NCBI GenBank assembly: GCA_022565075.1
Contig: JADFKG010000037.1
Coordinates: 1-14,055, forward strand
Origin: Chloroflexota bacterium
Lineage (GTDB): Bacteria > Chloroflexota > Dehalococcoidia > SM23-28-2 > RBG-16-64-32
DNA: 14,055 bases
Direction of reading: 5' to 3'
In this document: one piece after another, positions 1 through 5,653 of the stretch
How positions within the stretch are numbered: the first letter of the stretch is position 1
How the letters are laid out: each line of letters opens with the position of its first letter
Translations under genes and position numbers: made by a program
The notes under the pieces: model-generated
The model's input: only the letters and a program-made list of their open reading frames with translations
Database searches by the model: none
What the model was told of the DNA's origin: nothing

Positions 1-232
1 TCAAGTGTGTATGCTACCTTCATACTCATACTATCGTTCTACCATCCTTATACTATAGTGTCAATCGCTGCGTGTCATCATGAGTCGCCAGTGATGGGGT
101 CAATTGCTGTCAGAACTGCTGTCAATGCAAGCCACAAAGAGGAACCGACCCCCAGGGAAGAACCGGTTTCGTATCTGAAACGGTGGTGCCGGAGCGCAAA
201 GTCGAACTGCCGACAACGAGATCGACTGCTCG
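1..232. other. AT-rich non-coding stretch left of the truncated portal gene
   Basis: This stretch is visibly poorer in G+C than the rest of the window and encodes no recognisable protein in any frame. It contains three copies of GTCAAT (starting at 60, 99 and 121), two of them within GTCAATYGCTG. It also contains two direct copies of GCTGTCA (106-112 and 118-124). Close to the portal coding sequence is an imperfect inverted repeat, ACCGGTTTC (162-170) against GAAACGGT (177-184), separated by GTATCT. Several TATACT/CATACT hexamers near 20-58 could act as -10 elements. The composition break and the missing portal N terminus suggest a recombination junction or a contig edge rather than an ordinary intergenic spacer. 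No attachment site can be proven. Confidence 0.5.
162..184. repeat. Imperfect inverted repeat at the portal junction
   Basis: The arms are ACCGGTTTC and GAAACGGT with a 6-bp centre. GTTTC/GAAAC pair perfectly, and the outer ACC/GGT pair with one unpaired G. It lies immediately before the point where portal-like coding sequence begins, so it could be a recombination or binding site. A short repeat of this size can also arise by chance. Confidence 0.35.
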
Positions 233-1228
233 GTGCTCGGTGACGCCGCATACAAAGTGACGTGGGACGCCGTCGAAGAGCGCGTCCGGGTCTCGGCGCC
301 CGACGTGCAGGGGCTCTTCGCCTGGTGGCTCGCCGACGATCCGTCGCGCGTCTGGCGCGTCGCGTCGCGCTACACATTGGCGGGTGACGAATCGGCGGCC
401 CTCTTCGACATCCCGGCATCGACGGCCGCCGAGCGCAGCGTCATCGAAGTCTGGACTAACGACACGTTCGAGCTCTGGCTGGACGGCGCCCTCGTGGAGT
501 CGGTGGACAATCCCTACGGCTTCATCCCGTACGTGATCTACCCCAACATCCGCGAGCCAAAGCAGTTCTGGGGCGTCTCCGACCTCGTCGCCGTCAAGGA
601 ACCCCTGCGCGAATTGAACCGCTCCCTGACGCAGCTCTCGGCGATCCTCGAGATGTCGGGGAACCCGATCGCGGTGCTGGAGAACGTGACCGAAGCGCAG
701 GATATCTCCGTCCAGCCTGGCGCGATCTGGGAGATCCCCGAAAAGGCTCGTGCCTACCTGCTCGACCTGCTGCAGGGCGGCGGCGCCAGCCTGCACGTCG
801 AATACGCCAACCTGATCCTGCGCACGATGCACGATCTCGCGGAGGTGCCGCGCAGCGCCTTCGGCGACAACCGCCAGGCGCTCTCCGGCGTGGCGCTCCA
901 GCTGGAGCTGGACCCGCTGCTGAAGAAGGTGTCCCGCAAGCGCCTGATCCGCGGCGCCGCTCTGCGCAAGCGTAACGAGATGGTGTTGCGGATCCTGGAG
1001 GGACAGACCGGCGAGAGCTTCGCGCCGTATCGCAGCCGCATCGCCTGGGCGCCCGTCCTGCCGCAGGACCGCTCGCGGCTGATCGAGGACGAGACACGGC
1101 TTGTGGCCGCTGGCATCCACTCGCGGCGCACGGCCGCGGGCCTGCTCGACGTCGCGGACCCCGACAGTGAGTGGGAGCGCTGGCTCAGCGAAGAGTCGGC
1201 GTCGAGCAAAGACGGCGGTGGGCGATGA
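233..1228 (+). CDS. Phage portal protein (SPP1 Gp6-like), N-terminally truncated
   Basis: The portal is the dodecameric ring at one capsid vertex through which a tailed phage packages DNA. The 331-aa product from the GTG at 233 resembles the middle and C-terminal part of SPP1 Gp6-like portals. It has a stretch near residues 98-125 reading NPYGFIPYVIYPN, a GVSDL motif, and a long helical segment with ELNRSLTQLSAILEMSGNP typical of the portal stem region. Family members usually exceed 430 residues, and the N-terminal clip/wing portion is absent. The frame stays open upstream only to the stop at 176-178, and NEIDCSVLGDAAYKVTWD (from about 215) still looks portal-like. No SD precedes the GTG. No terminase or capsid gene is visible. 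The best reading is a broken or contig-truncated prophage or gene-transfer-agent gene. The family call is fairly secure; the start is not. Confidence 0.75.
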   Translation: MLGDAAYKVTWDAVEERVRVSAPDVQGLFAWWLADDPSRVWRVASRYTLAGDESAALFDIPASTAAERSVIEVWTNDTFELWLDGALVESVDNPYGFIPYVIYPNIREPKQFWGVSDLVAVKEPLRELNRSLTQLSAILEMSGNPIAVLENVTEAQDISVQPGAIWEIPEKARAYLLDLLQGGGASLHVEYANLILRTMHDLAEVPRSAFGDNRQALSGVALQLELDPLLKKVSRKRLIRGAALRKRNEMVLRILEGQTGESFAPYRSRIAWAPVLPQDRSRLIEDETRLVAAGIHSRRTAAGLLDVADPDSEWERWLSEESASSKDGGGR

Positions 1229-1431
1229 CGAGCGAACCGCTGGGCCTGCCGCGGGGAAGCGTGCGCGCCGTGATGTCGGTGGCGGTGGTGCTGATCGCCG
1301 GTGCGATCGTCGCCCTGCTACTCGTGCGTGAACCGTCGTCCGATCTGACGAAGATGGTTGTCGGCGGCTGGGCCACGGCGCTGGGAAACGTGATCGGCTT
1401 CTACTTCGGGGCGCGCAGCACGGCGGAGTGA
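1225..1431 (+). CDS. Small two-helix membrane protein, possibly holin-like
   Basis: This 68-aa protein starts at ATG 1225 and overlaps the portal stop in an ATGA arrangement, so the two are translationally coupled. I chose this start over the in-frame ATG at 1171, which would place 18 extra residues inside the portal gene. After a short polar N terminus come two hydrophobic segments: about residues 15-33 (VMSVAVVLIAGAIVALLLV) and about 43-63 (MVVGGWATALGNVIGFYFGA). A small charged tail follows. Size, two membrane passes and coupling to a phage gene fit a holin or a small phage-associated membrane protein, but no family was recognised. The function is inferred from context only. It ends in a palindrome that also encodes the stop of the convergent neighbour. 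Confidence 0.6.
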   Translation: MTSEPLGLPRGSVRAVMSVAVVLIAGAIVALLLVREPSSDLTKMVVGGWATALGNVIGFYFGARSTAE

Positions 1432-1436
1432 CGTCA
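1429..1436. other. Shared TGACGTCA palindrome carrying both convergent stop codons
   Basis: The perfect 8-bp palindrome TGACGTCA supplies the TGA stop of the plus-strand small membrane gene (1429-1431) and the TGA stop of the minus-strand zinc-ribbon gene (1436-1434). Only two bases separate the two stop codons, so there is no room for a conventional terminator between the genes. Confidence 0.7.
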
Positions 1437-1973
1437 GCCGTCTTCTGCGGATCCGTCGGAGCGGGCGGCCAGGTGCTGCTCCCAGGCCCGGCGGAAGATG
1501 GCGAGGCCCCAGCGGTAGCCCCAGGCGTCGCCGAGGCTGTTCGCCACGTTGGCAGAGAAGATGTAGAAGAAGATCATCAGACCGAAGAAGGCCGTGGCCG
1601 ACCACCAGGTCACGCCAGCAAACGCCAGCGGTATCAGCGCCAGCACGACGCCGGTCGTGAGGCCCACCCAGGCGATGGTGCGCACGACGGCGCCCTCGCG
1701 GCCCCGCCGCCGGCGGTGCCCTTCGATCACCTCCAGCGGCACACTCTCAACGACGCCGGCCTCGGCGACGGACGTCTCGCAGTGCGGGCAGTCGTCGTCG
1801 GCGGCCTGGCGCGGGTGATAGCAGTTGCCACAGAAATGGCCAGCGTTCGGAGCACGGCCGGCGAGCACCGCGTCCAGCCAGGCGACGAGGCGCCTGGAGA
1901 CGATCTCGTCGTCCCAGGCGCCGCCAGACGCATCGGAGCCGGAAGGCCGCTCGCCGGCCCGCGCCTCAGTCAC
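1434..1973 (-). CDS. Zinc-ribbon membrane protein of unknown function
   Basis: The 179-aa product has a polar N-terminal region and then a zinc-ribbon with paired cysteines C48-x2-C51 and C62-x2-C65, reading CGNCYHP and CPHC. A basic linker (EGHRRRRGREG) precedes two hydrophobic segments at about residues 95-121 and 125-146. The likely topology is a cytosolic metal-binding head anchored by two helices. The start is a GTG whose first base is the last base of the upstream gene's TAG stop, so translation is probably coupled to the flavin protein. No function is assigned. It may act as a membrane-anchored metal-binding or scaffold protein, but that is speculation. Confidence 0.7.
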   Translation of the reverse strand: MTEARAGERPSGSDASGGAWDDEIVSRRLVAWLDAVLAGRAPNAGHFCGNCYHPRQAADDDCPHCETSVAEAGVVESVPLEVIEGHRRRRGREGAVVRTIAWVGLTTGVVLALIPLAFAGVTWWSATAFFGLMIFFYIFSANVANSLGDAWGYRWGLAIFRRAWEQHLAARSDGSAEDG

Positions 1974-2377
1974 TACTCGTCGGTCCCCATGCCGAAGACC
2001 CGGTCCGGCCTGATCACGAATAGCAGCCGCTGATCGCCCGGCTGCAGGTACGGATACTCGTCGAGGCCCATGTACTTCTTGGCCAGCTTGTGGATGTTCT
2101 CAAGCGCGCCCTCGGTCCGCACCTCGACCACCTCGCCCTGAATCGTCGCCGACTGATACGGCGCCTCCTGGTTGTAGATCGAGATCGCGACGCGGGGGTC
2201 GCGCCGGACGTTGCGGGGCTTGATGCGCCCCTCGGCTGTATTCACGAGGATATTGTCGCCCTCGACGTCGACCCAGACAACACTCACCTGCGGCGAGCCG
2301 TCGGGCATGATCGTGGCCAGGTGGCCGAAGTTCTTTCCTTCAAAGAGGGCGCGGACACCAGGAGTAAGAGTCGCCAT
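1973..2377 (-). CDS. PPOX-class split-barrel flavin/F420-dependent protein (Rv1155-like)
   Basis: This 134-aa protein matches the pyridoxamine 5'-phosphate oxidase-like split-barrel fold in its F420-dependent (Rv1155-like) branch. MPDGSPQVSVVWVD near residues 24-37 forms the first strands. KPRNVRRDPRVAISI near residues 53-67 is the family's cofactor-phosphate-binding segment. A C-terminal RLLFVIRPDRVFGMGT strand closes the barrel. Members bind F420 or flavin and act as small cytosolic reductases on poorly defined substrates. The length is normal. The ATG at 2377 is preceded on its strand by AGGAAGGGA, about 10 nt away. The gene is first in a two-gene unit and overlaps the zinc-ribbon gene by one base. 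Family confidence is high, but the choice of F420 over FMN rests on motif similarity. Confidence 0.88.
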   Translation of the reverse strand: MATLTPGVRALFEGKNFGHLATIMPDGSPQVSVVWVDVEGDNILVNTAEGRIKPRNVRRDPRVAISIYNQEAPYQSATIQGEVVEVRTEGALENIHKLAKKYMGLDEYPYLQPGDQRLLFVIRPDRVFGMGTDE

Positions 2378-2648
2378 CGTAACCAGTCCCTTCCTTCTAA
2401 CCTTTCGTTAGTCGCCAGCGTATCGTACCAGTGGCCCGAACGTCACGTTCCGGTTAGCAAGTCGGAGAGATTGCGTTAATCGGCGCCGGAAACGCCCTCG
2501 GGCCGTATCGTCGGGCACCGCCCCGCGTCTGTCATAGTACGCGCACCGGGCACGCCTCCGGTTCGCGAAACCGAATTAAGCAGCCAGCGCCGCGAGGAGT
2601 GAACCGCCCTGTGATCGCTGCGGCGAAGGCACAAGAAGGAGCCCCGAG
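2378..2648. promoter_or_regulatory. Divergent control region with three inverted repeats
   Basis: This 271-bp region separates the minus-strand flavin-protein gene from the plus-strand coiled-coil gene. It holds three short perfect inverted repeats: CTAAC/GTTAG with a 5-bp centre (2397-2411), GAACG/CGTTC with a TCA centre (2438-2450) and CGGTT/AACCG with a CGCGA centre (2559-2573). The first lies in the expected 5' leader of the flavin gene. The other two are operator-sized. An AAGGAG SD at 2636-2641 serves the coiled-coil gene. I found no clear -35/-10 pair for either direction, and no ORF of interest. Confidence 0.4.
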
Positions 2649-3914
2649 ATGGCGTGGTTGACTTCGCTTCTCAGCAAGCCGGCGACAATCGACGACGAGC
2701 GCAAGCCGTCCGCAGCAGACCTCTCGTCTGCGGATGACAGCGGCGCCCAGCCTGCACCCGCTGCGGGCGGTCCGCAGATGGCGATCCTGGCGCCCGACAT
2801 CGCCGGAATCAGTTCGTTCCGCCTGCGCTTCTTCGCGGACGCCGCGACCACAGCAGCAGAGATAGAGAAGCTGCCGCCGGAGATGCGCCACGGCACGCAC
2901 GTCTTCTGGGCGCTGCACGACGAGCCAGTGATCCCGCCGGACGGACACCGCGAAGCGCTCGTCCTCATCCGCGCCAACCTCACCTCCGGCATCGTCTATG
3001 CCGTCTCGTTCACCGACATGGAGAGCGCCTGGTCGTTCGCTCGCTTCGAGGCCAAGCGCGGCCTCGATATCTCTCACCTGATCATCCTCTGGGCCGCCTT
3101 CGCTACCGTCCGCGAGGAGCTGGACGGCGTCAGCGTCCTGCCCGCTGCCCCACCGGCGACCAGAACGCAGCACGCCAGGGCCTCCACGCGGAGCGCCGTC
3201 ACACTCGAGCCCACCGCCGAGCACCAGTACGAGCGCCGCGAAGAGCCAACGATCAGCAACGGCGCCGCAGCACCCGAAGCGCCCGAAGACGCAGCGAAAC
3301 TGGCGGAGGGCGAGACTGAACGCCGCGCAGATGCAGACCGGCGCGCCGAGGCGGAAGAGGCAACCCGCCAGGTCGAGGCGGAACGCCAGGCCGAGGCCGA
3401 AGCGACGGCCCGCCAGGCAGAGGCAGACCGCCGCGCCGAGGCGGAAGAGGCGGCCCGCATAGCCAGGCAGGCGCAGGATGAGCTGCGAGAAGCGCGCGCG
3501 GCGGCCGACGCCGCCCGCGCCCTGGCGGAAGCCGAGACGACACGCCGCCTGGAGGCCGAGAGCCGCCTGGAAGAGCAGCAGCAGGCCGCCGCCGACGCGG
3601 CCAACTCGCGGGCAGCCGCCGAACAGACACTCACCGACGCCGCTCTGGGCGACGGAGAGGAGCCCGCGGCACGCGGCACCGTTTTCGCACACACCGCGGA
3701 CATCACGACTGAAGAGGACGCGGAAACGATCGAAAGCCCCGAGTACCTGCGCCGCGCGGACGATTCCGGCGACGCCGGCGACGACCTGCCGGACGCTCCG
3801 AAACTCGACGAGTTCGACATCGCCTACGAAGTCGCGCGGTTGCTCGAGAACCGGCGCTGGGAAAAGCGCGAGGAGCCGTTCCACGGCTTCGACTCGCCAC
3901 CCGGCAAATTCTAG
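2649..3914 (+). CDS. Uncharacterised coiled-coil protein with N-terminal globular domain
   Basis: This 421-aa soluble protein is of unrecognised family. Residues about 44-162 look globular, with alternating hydrophobic strands and helices (for example GISSFRLRFFADAATTAAEIEKL and SGIVYAVSFTDMESAWSFARF). A Pro/Ala/Glu-rich linker follows. Residues about 213-330 form a highly charged Ala/Glu/Arg/Gln helix typical of a long coiled coil, containing a 30-residue repeat whose unit starts ADRRAEAEEA. An acidic linker leads to a well-ordered C-terminal patch (FDIAYEVARLLENRRWEKRE, then FHGFDSPPGKF) that looks like a docking motif. There is no signal peptide or transmembrane segment. The ATG at 2649 has AAGGAG 7 nt upstream. 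A 450-aa antisense frame over this region is a composition shadow. A structural or scaffold role is plausible but unproven. Confidence 0.75.
   Translation: MAWLTSLLSKPATIDDERKPSAADLSSADDSGAQPAPAAGGPQMAILAPDIAGISSFRLRFFADAATTAAEIEKLPPEMRHGTHVFWALHDEPVIPPDGHREALVLIRANLTSGIVYAVSFTDMESAWSFARFEAKRGLDISHLIILWAAFATVREELDGVSVLPAAPPATRTQHARASTRSAVTLEPTAEHQYERREEPTISNGAAAPEAPEDAAKLAEGETERRADADRRAEAEEATRQVEAERQAEAEATARQAEADRRAEAEEAARIARQAQDELREARAAADAARALAEAETTRRLEAESRLEEQQQAAADAANSRAAAEQTLTDAALGDGEEPAARGTVFAHTADITTEEDAETIESPEYLRRADDSGDAGDDLPDAPKLDEFDIAYEVARLLENRRWEKREEPFHGFDSPPGKF
3333..3451 (+). repeat. Internal 90-bp repeat in the coiled-coil gene
   Basis: A near-identical run beginning GCAGACCGSCGCGCCGAGGC occurs at 3333 and again at 3423, exactly 90 bp (30 codons) apart. 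The encoded unit begins ADRRAEAEEA in both copies, and the intervening sequence is degenerate Ala/Glu/Arg repeat. The pattern suggests in-register duplication of a coiled-coil block. Confidence 0.65.
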
Positions 3915-3917
3915 CGG

Positions 3918-4187
3918 CTAGTCGTGACCGATCTTGCGGTCCGGGGCGATACGATCCCGGATCGCTCGCTTTACGTCGACCGGGTCCGGCATCTGCTTCG
4001 TCTCACGGTTCGTTGCGATCACCTCGCCGGCAAGGGTCACCTCGAAGATGCCGCCGCTGCCTGGCACGATCGCGACTTCTCCCAGGTCCGCACCAAACGT
4101 CGTCAGGAGCTCCTGCGCCATCCACGACGCGCGCAGCAGGAAGCGGCACTTCGTGCAGTACGTGATCTCGATGCGCGGCGCAGTCAT
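3918..4187 (-). CDS. Rdx / SelW-SelT-SelH family thioredoxin-like protein
   Basis: The 89-aa product starting at ATG 4187 has the Rdx hallmark: strand, then Cys-Thr-Lys-Cys (residues 11-14, in ITYCTKCRFLLRASWMAQELL), then a helix. A second conserved segment follows (SGGIFEVTLAGEVIATNRET) and the typical ending with Asp-Pro and VKRAIRDRI. Members are small thioredoxin-like redox proteins, and in several lineages the second Cys is selenocysteine; here both are Cys. The frame remains open to 4283, but the extra residues overlap purA and lack family character, so 4187 is the better start. The gene lies 49 nt downstream of purA and converges on the coiled-coil gene with three bases between stops. 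The redox partner is unknown. Confidence 0.85.
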   Translation of the reverse strand: MTAPRIEITYCTKCRFLLRASWMAQELLTTFGADLGEVAIVPGSGGIFEVTLAGEVIATNRETKQMPDPVDVKRAIRDRIAPDRKIGHD

Positions 4188-4198
4188 CGCCCTACTCG

Positions 4199-4218
4199 AG
4201 CACGTGCAGCCACGTGCT
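4199..4218 (-). promoter_or_regulatory. Perfect 8-bp hairpin between purA and the Rdx gene
   Basis: AGCACGTG and CACGTGCT are perfect inverted arms around a 4-nt loop. The structure fills most of the 49-nt gap between the purA stop and the Rdx start, and ends 11 nt before the Rdx ATG. No U-tract follows on the minus strand, so it is not a standard terminator. It could be an RNA stability or processing element, or a DNA site made of two CACGTG palindromes. Confidence 0.55.
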
Positions 4219-4236
4219 GATCGCGTCAACCATCGC

Positions 4237-5535
4237 TTATTCCAGCTTCCGCATGCTGATCGCCTGCTCACGCTCTGGCCCAACCGAGATCAGGCAGAGC
4301 GGCACGCCCAGCTTCTCCTCGATGAACTGCACGTACCCCTGCGCCGCCTCGGGGAGGTCTTCGAAGCGACGTACACCTGCGGTCTCCGAGCGCCAGCCGG
4401 GCAGCTCTTCGTAGATAGGCTCGGCGCGGGCCAGTTCGGCGCCGCTTGCCGGTATCGTCTTGACCGTCTGCGAGCCGATACGGTACGCGGTACAGACTTT
4501 GATCGTATCGAACTGGTCGAGTACGTCGAGCCGCGTCAGGGCCGCGCTGCCGATGCCGTTGACCTGCGCTGTGAAGCGCGCCGCGACGGCGTCGAACCAG
4601 CCGCAGCGGCGCGGACGGCCGGTCGTCGAGCCGTACTCCGGCCGCGGGCCGCCTTCACGCAGCATGTTGCCTGTCTCGTCGAGGAGTTCCGTCGGAAAAG
4701 GGCCGTTGCCGACACGGGTGCAGTAGGTCTTGTAGACGCCGAGCACGGTGTCGATGTGCGTCGGGCCGATGCCCATGCCGACCGCCGCGCCGGCCGCCAG
4801 CGACGACGGCACCGACGAGGTCACGTACTCGTACGTGCCGAGATCGAGGTCAAGCAGCGAGCCCTGCGCGCCTTCTAGCAGGATGTCCTGACCCGCCTCC
4901 AGCGCCTTGTGAATGAGCACGTTCGTGTCAGCTATGTATGGAGCGAGCCGCTGGCCGTAGCCCGCGTACTCTTCGAGGACGGCCTCCGCGCTCACGCCGT
5001 CGGTCTCATACAGCTTCTCGAGCACGGCGTTCTTGTAAGGCACGAGGAAGTCGAGAATGGTCGCCAGCGCCTCGCGGTCGGCGATATCAGCGACGCGGAC
5101 GCCGGCGCGGCCGACTTTATCGATAAACGCCGGGCCGACACCGCGGCCCGTCGTGCCGATCGCACCCTTGCCGCGCAACTCCTCGTCCTTGACGTCGATC
5201 AGACGGTGCCACGGCATGAGCACGTGCGCCCGGTCGCTCAAGAAGAGGCGGTCCTTGACCTTCACACCGCGCTCATCGAGATGCTCGATCTCCTTCAGGA
5301 GCTCGACGGGGTCGACGACGCAACCGTTACCGATGAAGCAGATCTTGTCGGGATAGAAGATGCCGGCGGGCACGAGATGCAGCTTGAACTCGCCGAGGTC
5401 GTTGATGATAGTGTGCCCGGCGTTGTTGCCGGCCGAGTAGCGCGCGACGATGTCCGCATTCTCCGCCAGGAGGTCGACAATCCGCCCCTTGCCTTCATCT
5501 CCCCACTGACCACCGATAACGACTGTGACTGACAT
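4237..5535 (-). CDS. purA: Adenylosuccinate synthetase
   Basis: PurA condenses IMP with aspartate using GTP to make adenylosuccinate, the first committed step from IMP to AMP, in the cytosol. The 432-aa length is normal. Visible motifs in order are GQWGDEGKG at residues 9-17 (catalytic Asp13), NNAGHT with catalytic His41, GAIGTTGRGVGP for IMP binding, LEGAQG, STTGRPRRCGWFD, RLDVLDQFD, and a late ISVGPERE guanine-binding motif. GDEGKGRIVD has Arg where Lys is usual. The segment DLDLGTYEYVTSSVPSS departs from the common DxDHGTYPxVTSSN. The start at 5535 gives the canonical N terminus, but its AAGGAG SD lies 29 nt upstream beyond a hairpin. The gene lies downstream of cysS with its own candidate promoter. 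Confidence 0.97.
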   Translation of the reverse strand: MSVTVVIGGQWGDEGKGRIVDLLAENADIVARYSAGNNAGHTIINDLGEFKLHLVPAGIFYPDKICFIGNGCVVDPVELLKEIEHLDERGVKVKDRLFLSDRAHVLMPWHRLIDVKDEELRGKGAIGTTGRGVGPAFIDKVGRAGVRVADIADREALATILDFLVPYKNAVLEKLYETDGVSAEAVLEEYAGYGQRLAPYIADTNVLIHKALEAGQDILLEGAQGSLLDLDLGTYEYVTSSVPSSLAAGAAVGMGIGPTHIDTVLGVYKTYCTRVGNGPFPTELLDETGNMLREGGPRPEYGSTTGRPRRCGWFDAVAARFTAQVNGIGSAALTRLDVLDQFDTIKVCTAYRIGSQTVKTIPASGAELARAEPIYEELPGWRSETAGVRRFEDLPEAAQGYVQFIEEKLGVPLCLISVGPEREQAISMRKLE

Positions 5536-5541
5536 AGAACC

Positions 5542-5562
5542 GGGGCCGTCATTTGCGGCCCC
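5542..5562 (-). promoter_or_regulatory. Hairpin between the SD and start codon of purA
   Basis: In the mRNA, GGGGCCG pairs perfectly with CGGCCCC around the 7-nt loop CAAATGA. The AAGGAG SD (5570-5565) lies just 5' of it and the purA ATG (5535-5533) 6 nt 3' of it. Linear SD-to-ATG spacing is 29 nt, far too long; removing the 21-nt hairpin leaves 8 nt, which is optimal. The loop contains an out-of-frame ATG that could serve as a decoy start when the RNA is unfolded. Confidence 0.65.
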
Positions 5563-5590
5563 TTCTCCTTTCGGCTCCGAAACCTCAGGA

Positions 5591-5620
5591 AGTATAAGGG
5601 CGCGTGCCTGAGCGGAGCAA
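5591..5620 (-). promoter_or_regulatory. Candidate purA promoter
   Basis: On the minus strand a TTGCTC (5620-5615) is followed after 18 nt by TATACT (5596-5591), which matches five of six bases of the -10 consensus. Initiation would fall near 5584 and give a leader of about 49 nt containing the SD and hairpin of purA. The -35 match is weak (three of six). Confidence 0.5.
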
Positions 5621-5653
5621 GGCGGACGATGCGCGGCACGCTAGATCCGGCGG

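Noticed and set aside
122..1120. 332-aa minus-strand ORF over the portal gene
   Set aside because: It has no recognisable domain, and the plus strand reads clearly as a portal protein.
3300..3460. CRISPR or tandem-repeat array
   Set aside because: The repeat is in-frame coiled-coil coding sequence with a 90-bp period, without spacers.
2532..3884. 450-aa minus-strand ORF opposite the coiled-coil gene
   Set aside because: The plus-strand gene has a good SD and a coherent protein. The antisense product is Arg/Gly/Leu-rich low complexity typical of a GC-rich shadow frame.
3918..4187. Selenocysteine in the Rdx protein
   Set aside because: The redox motif is Cys-Thr-Lys-Cys with ordinary Cys codons and no in-frame TGA.
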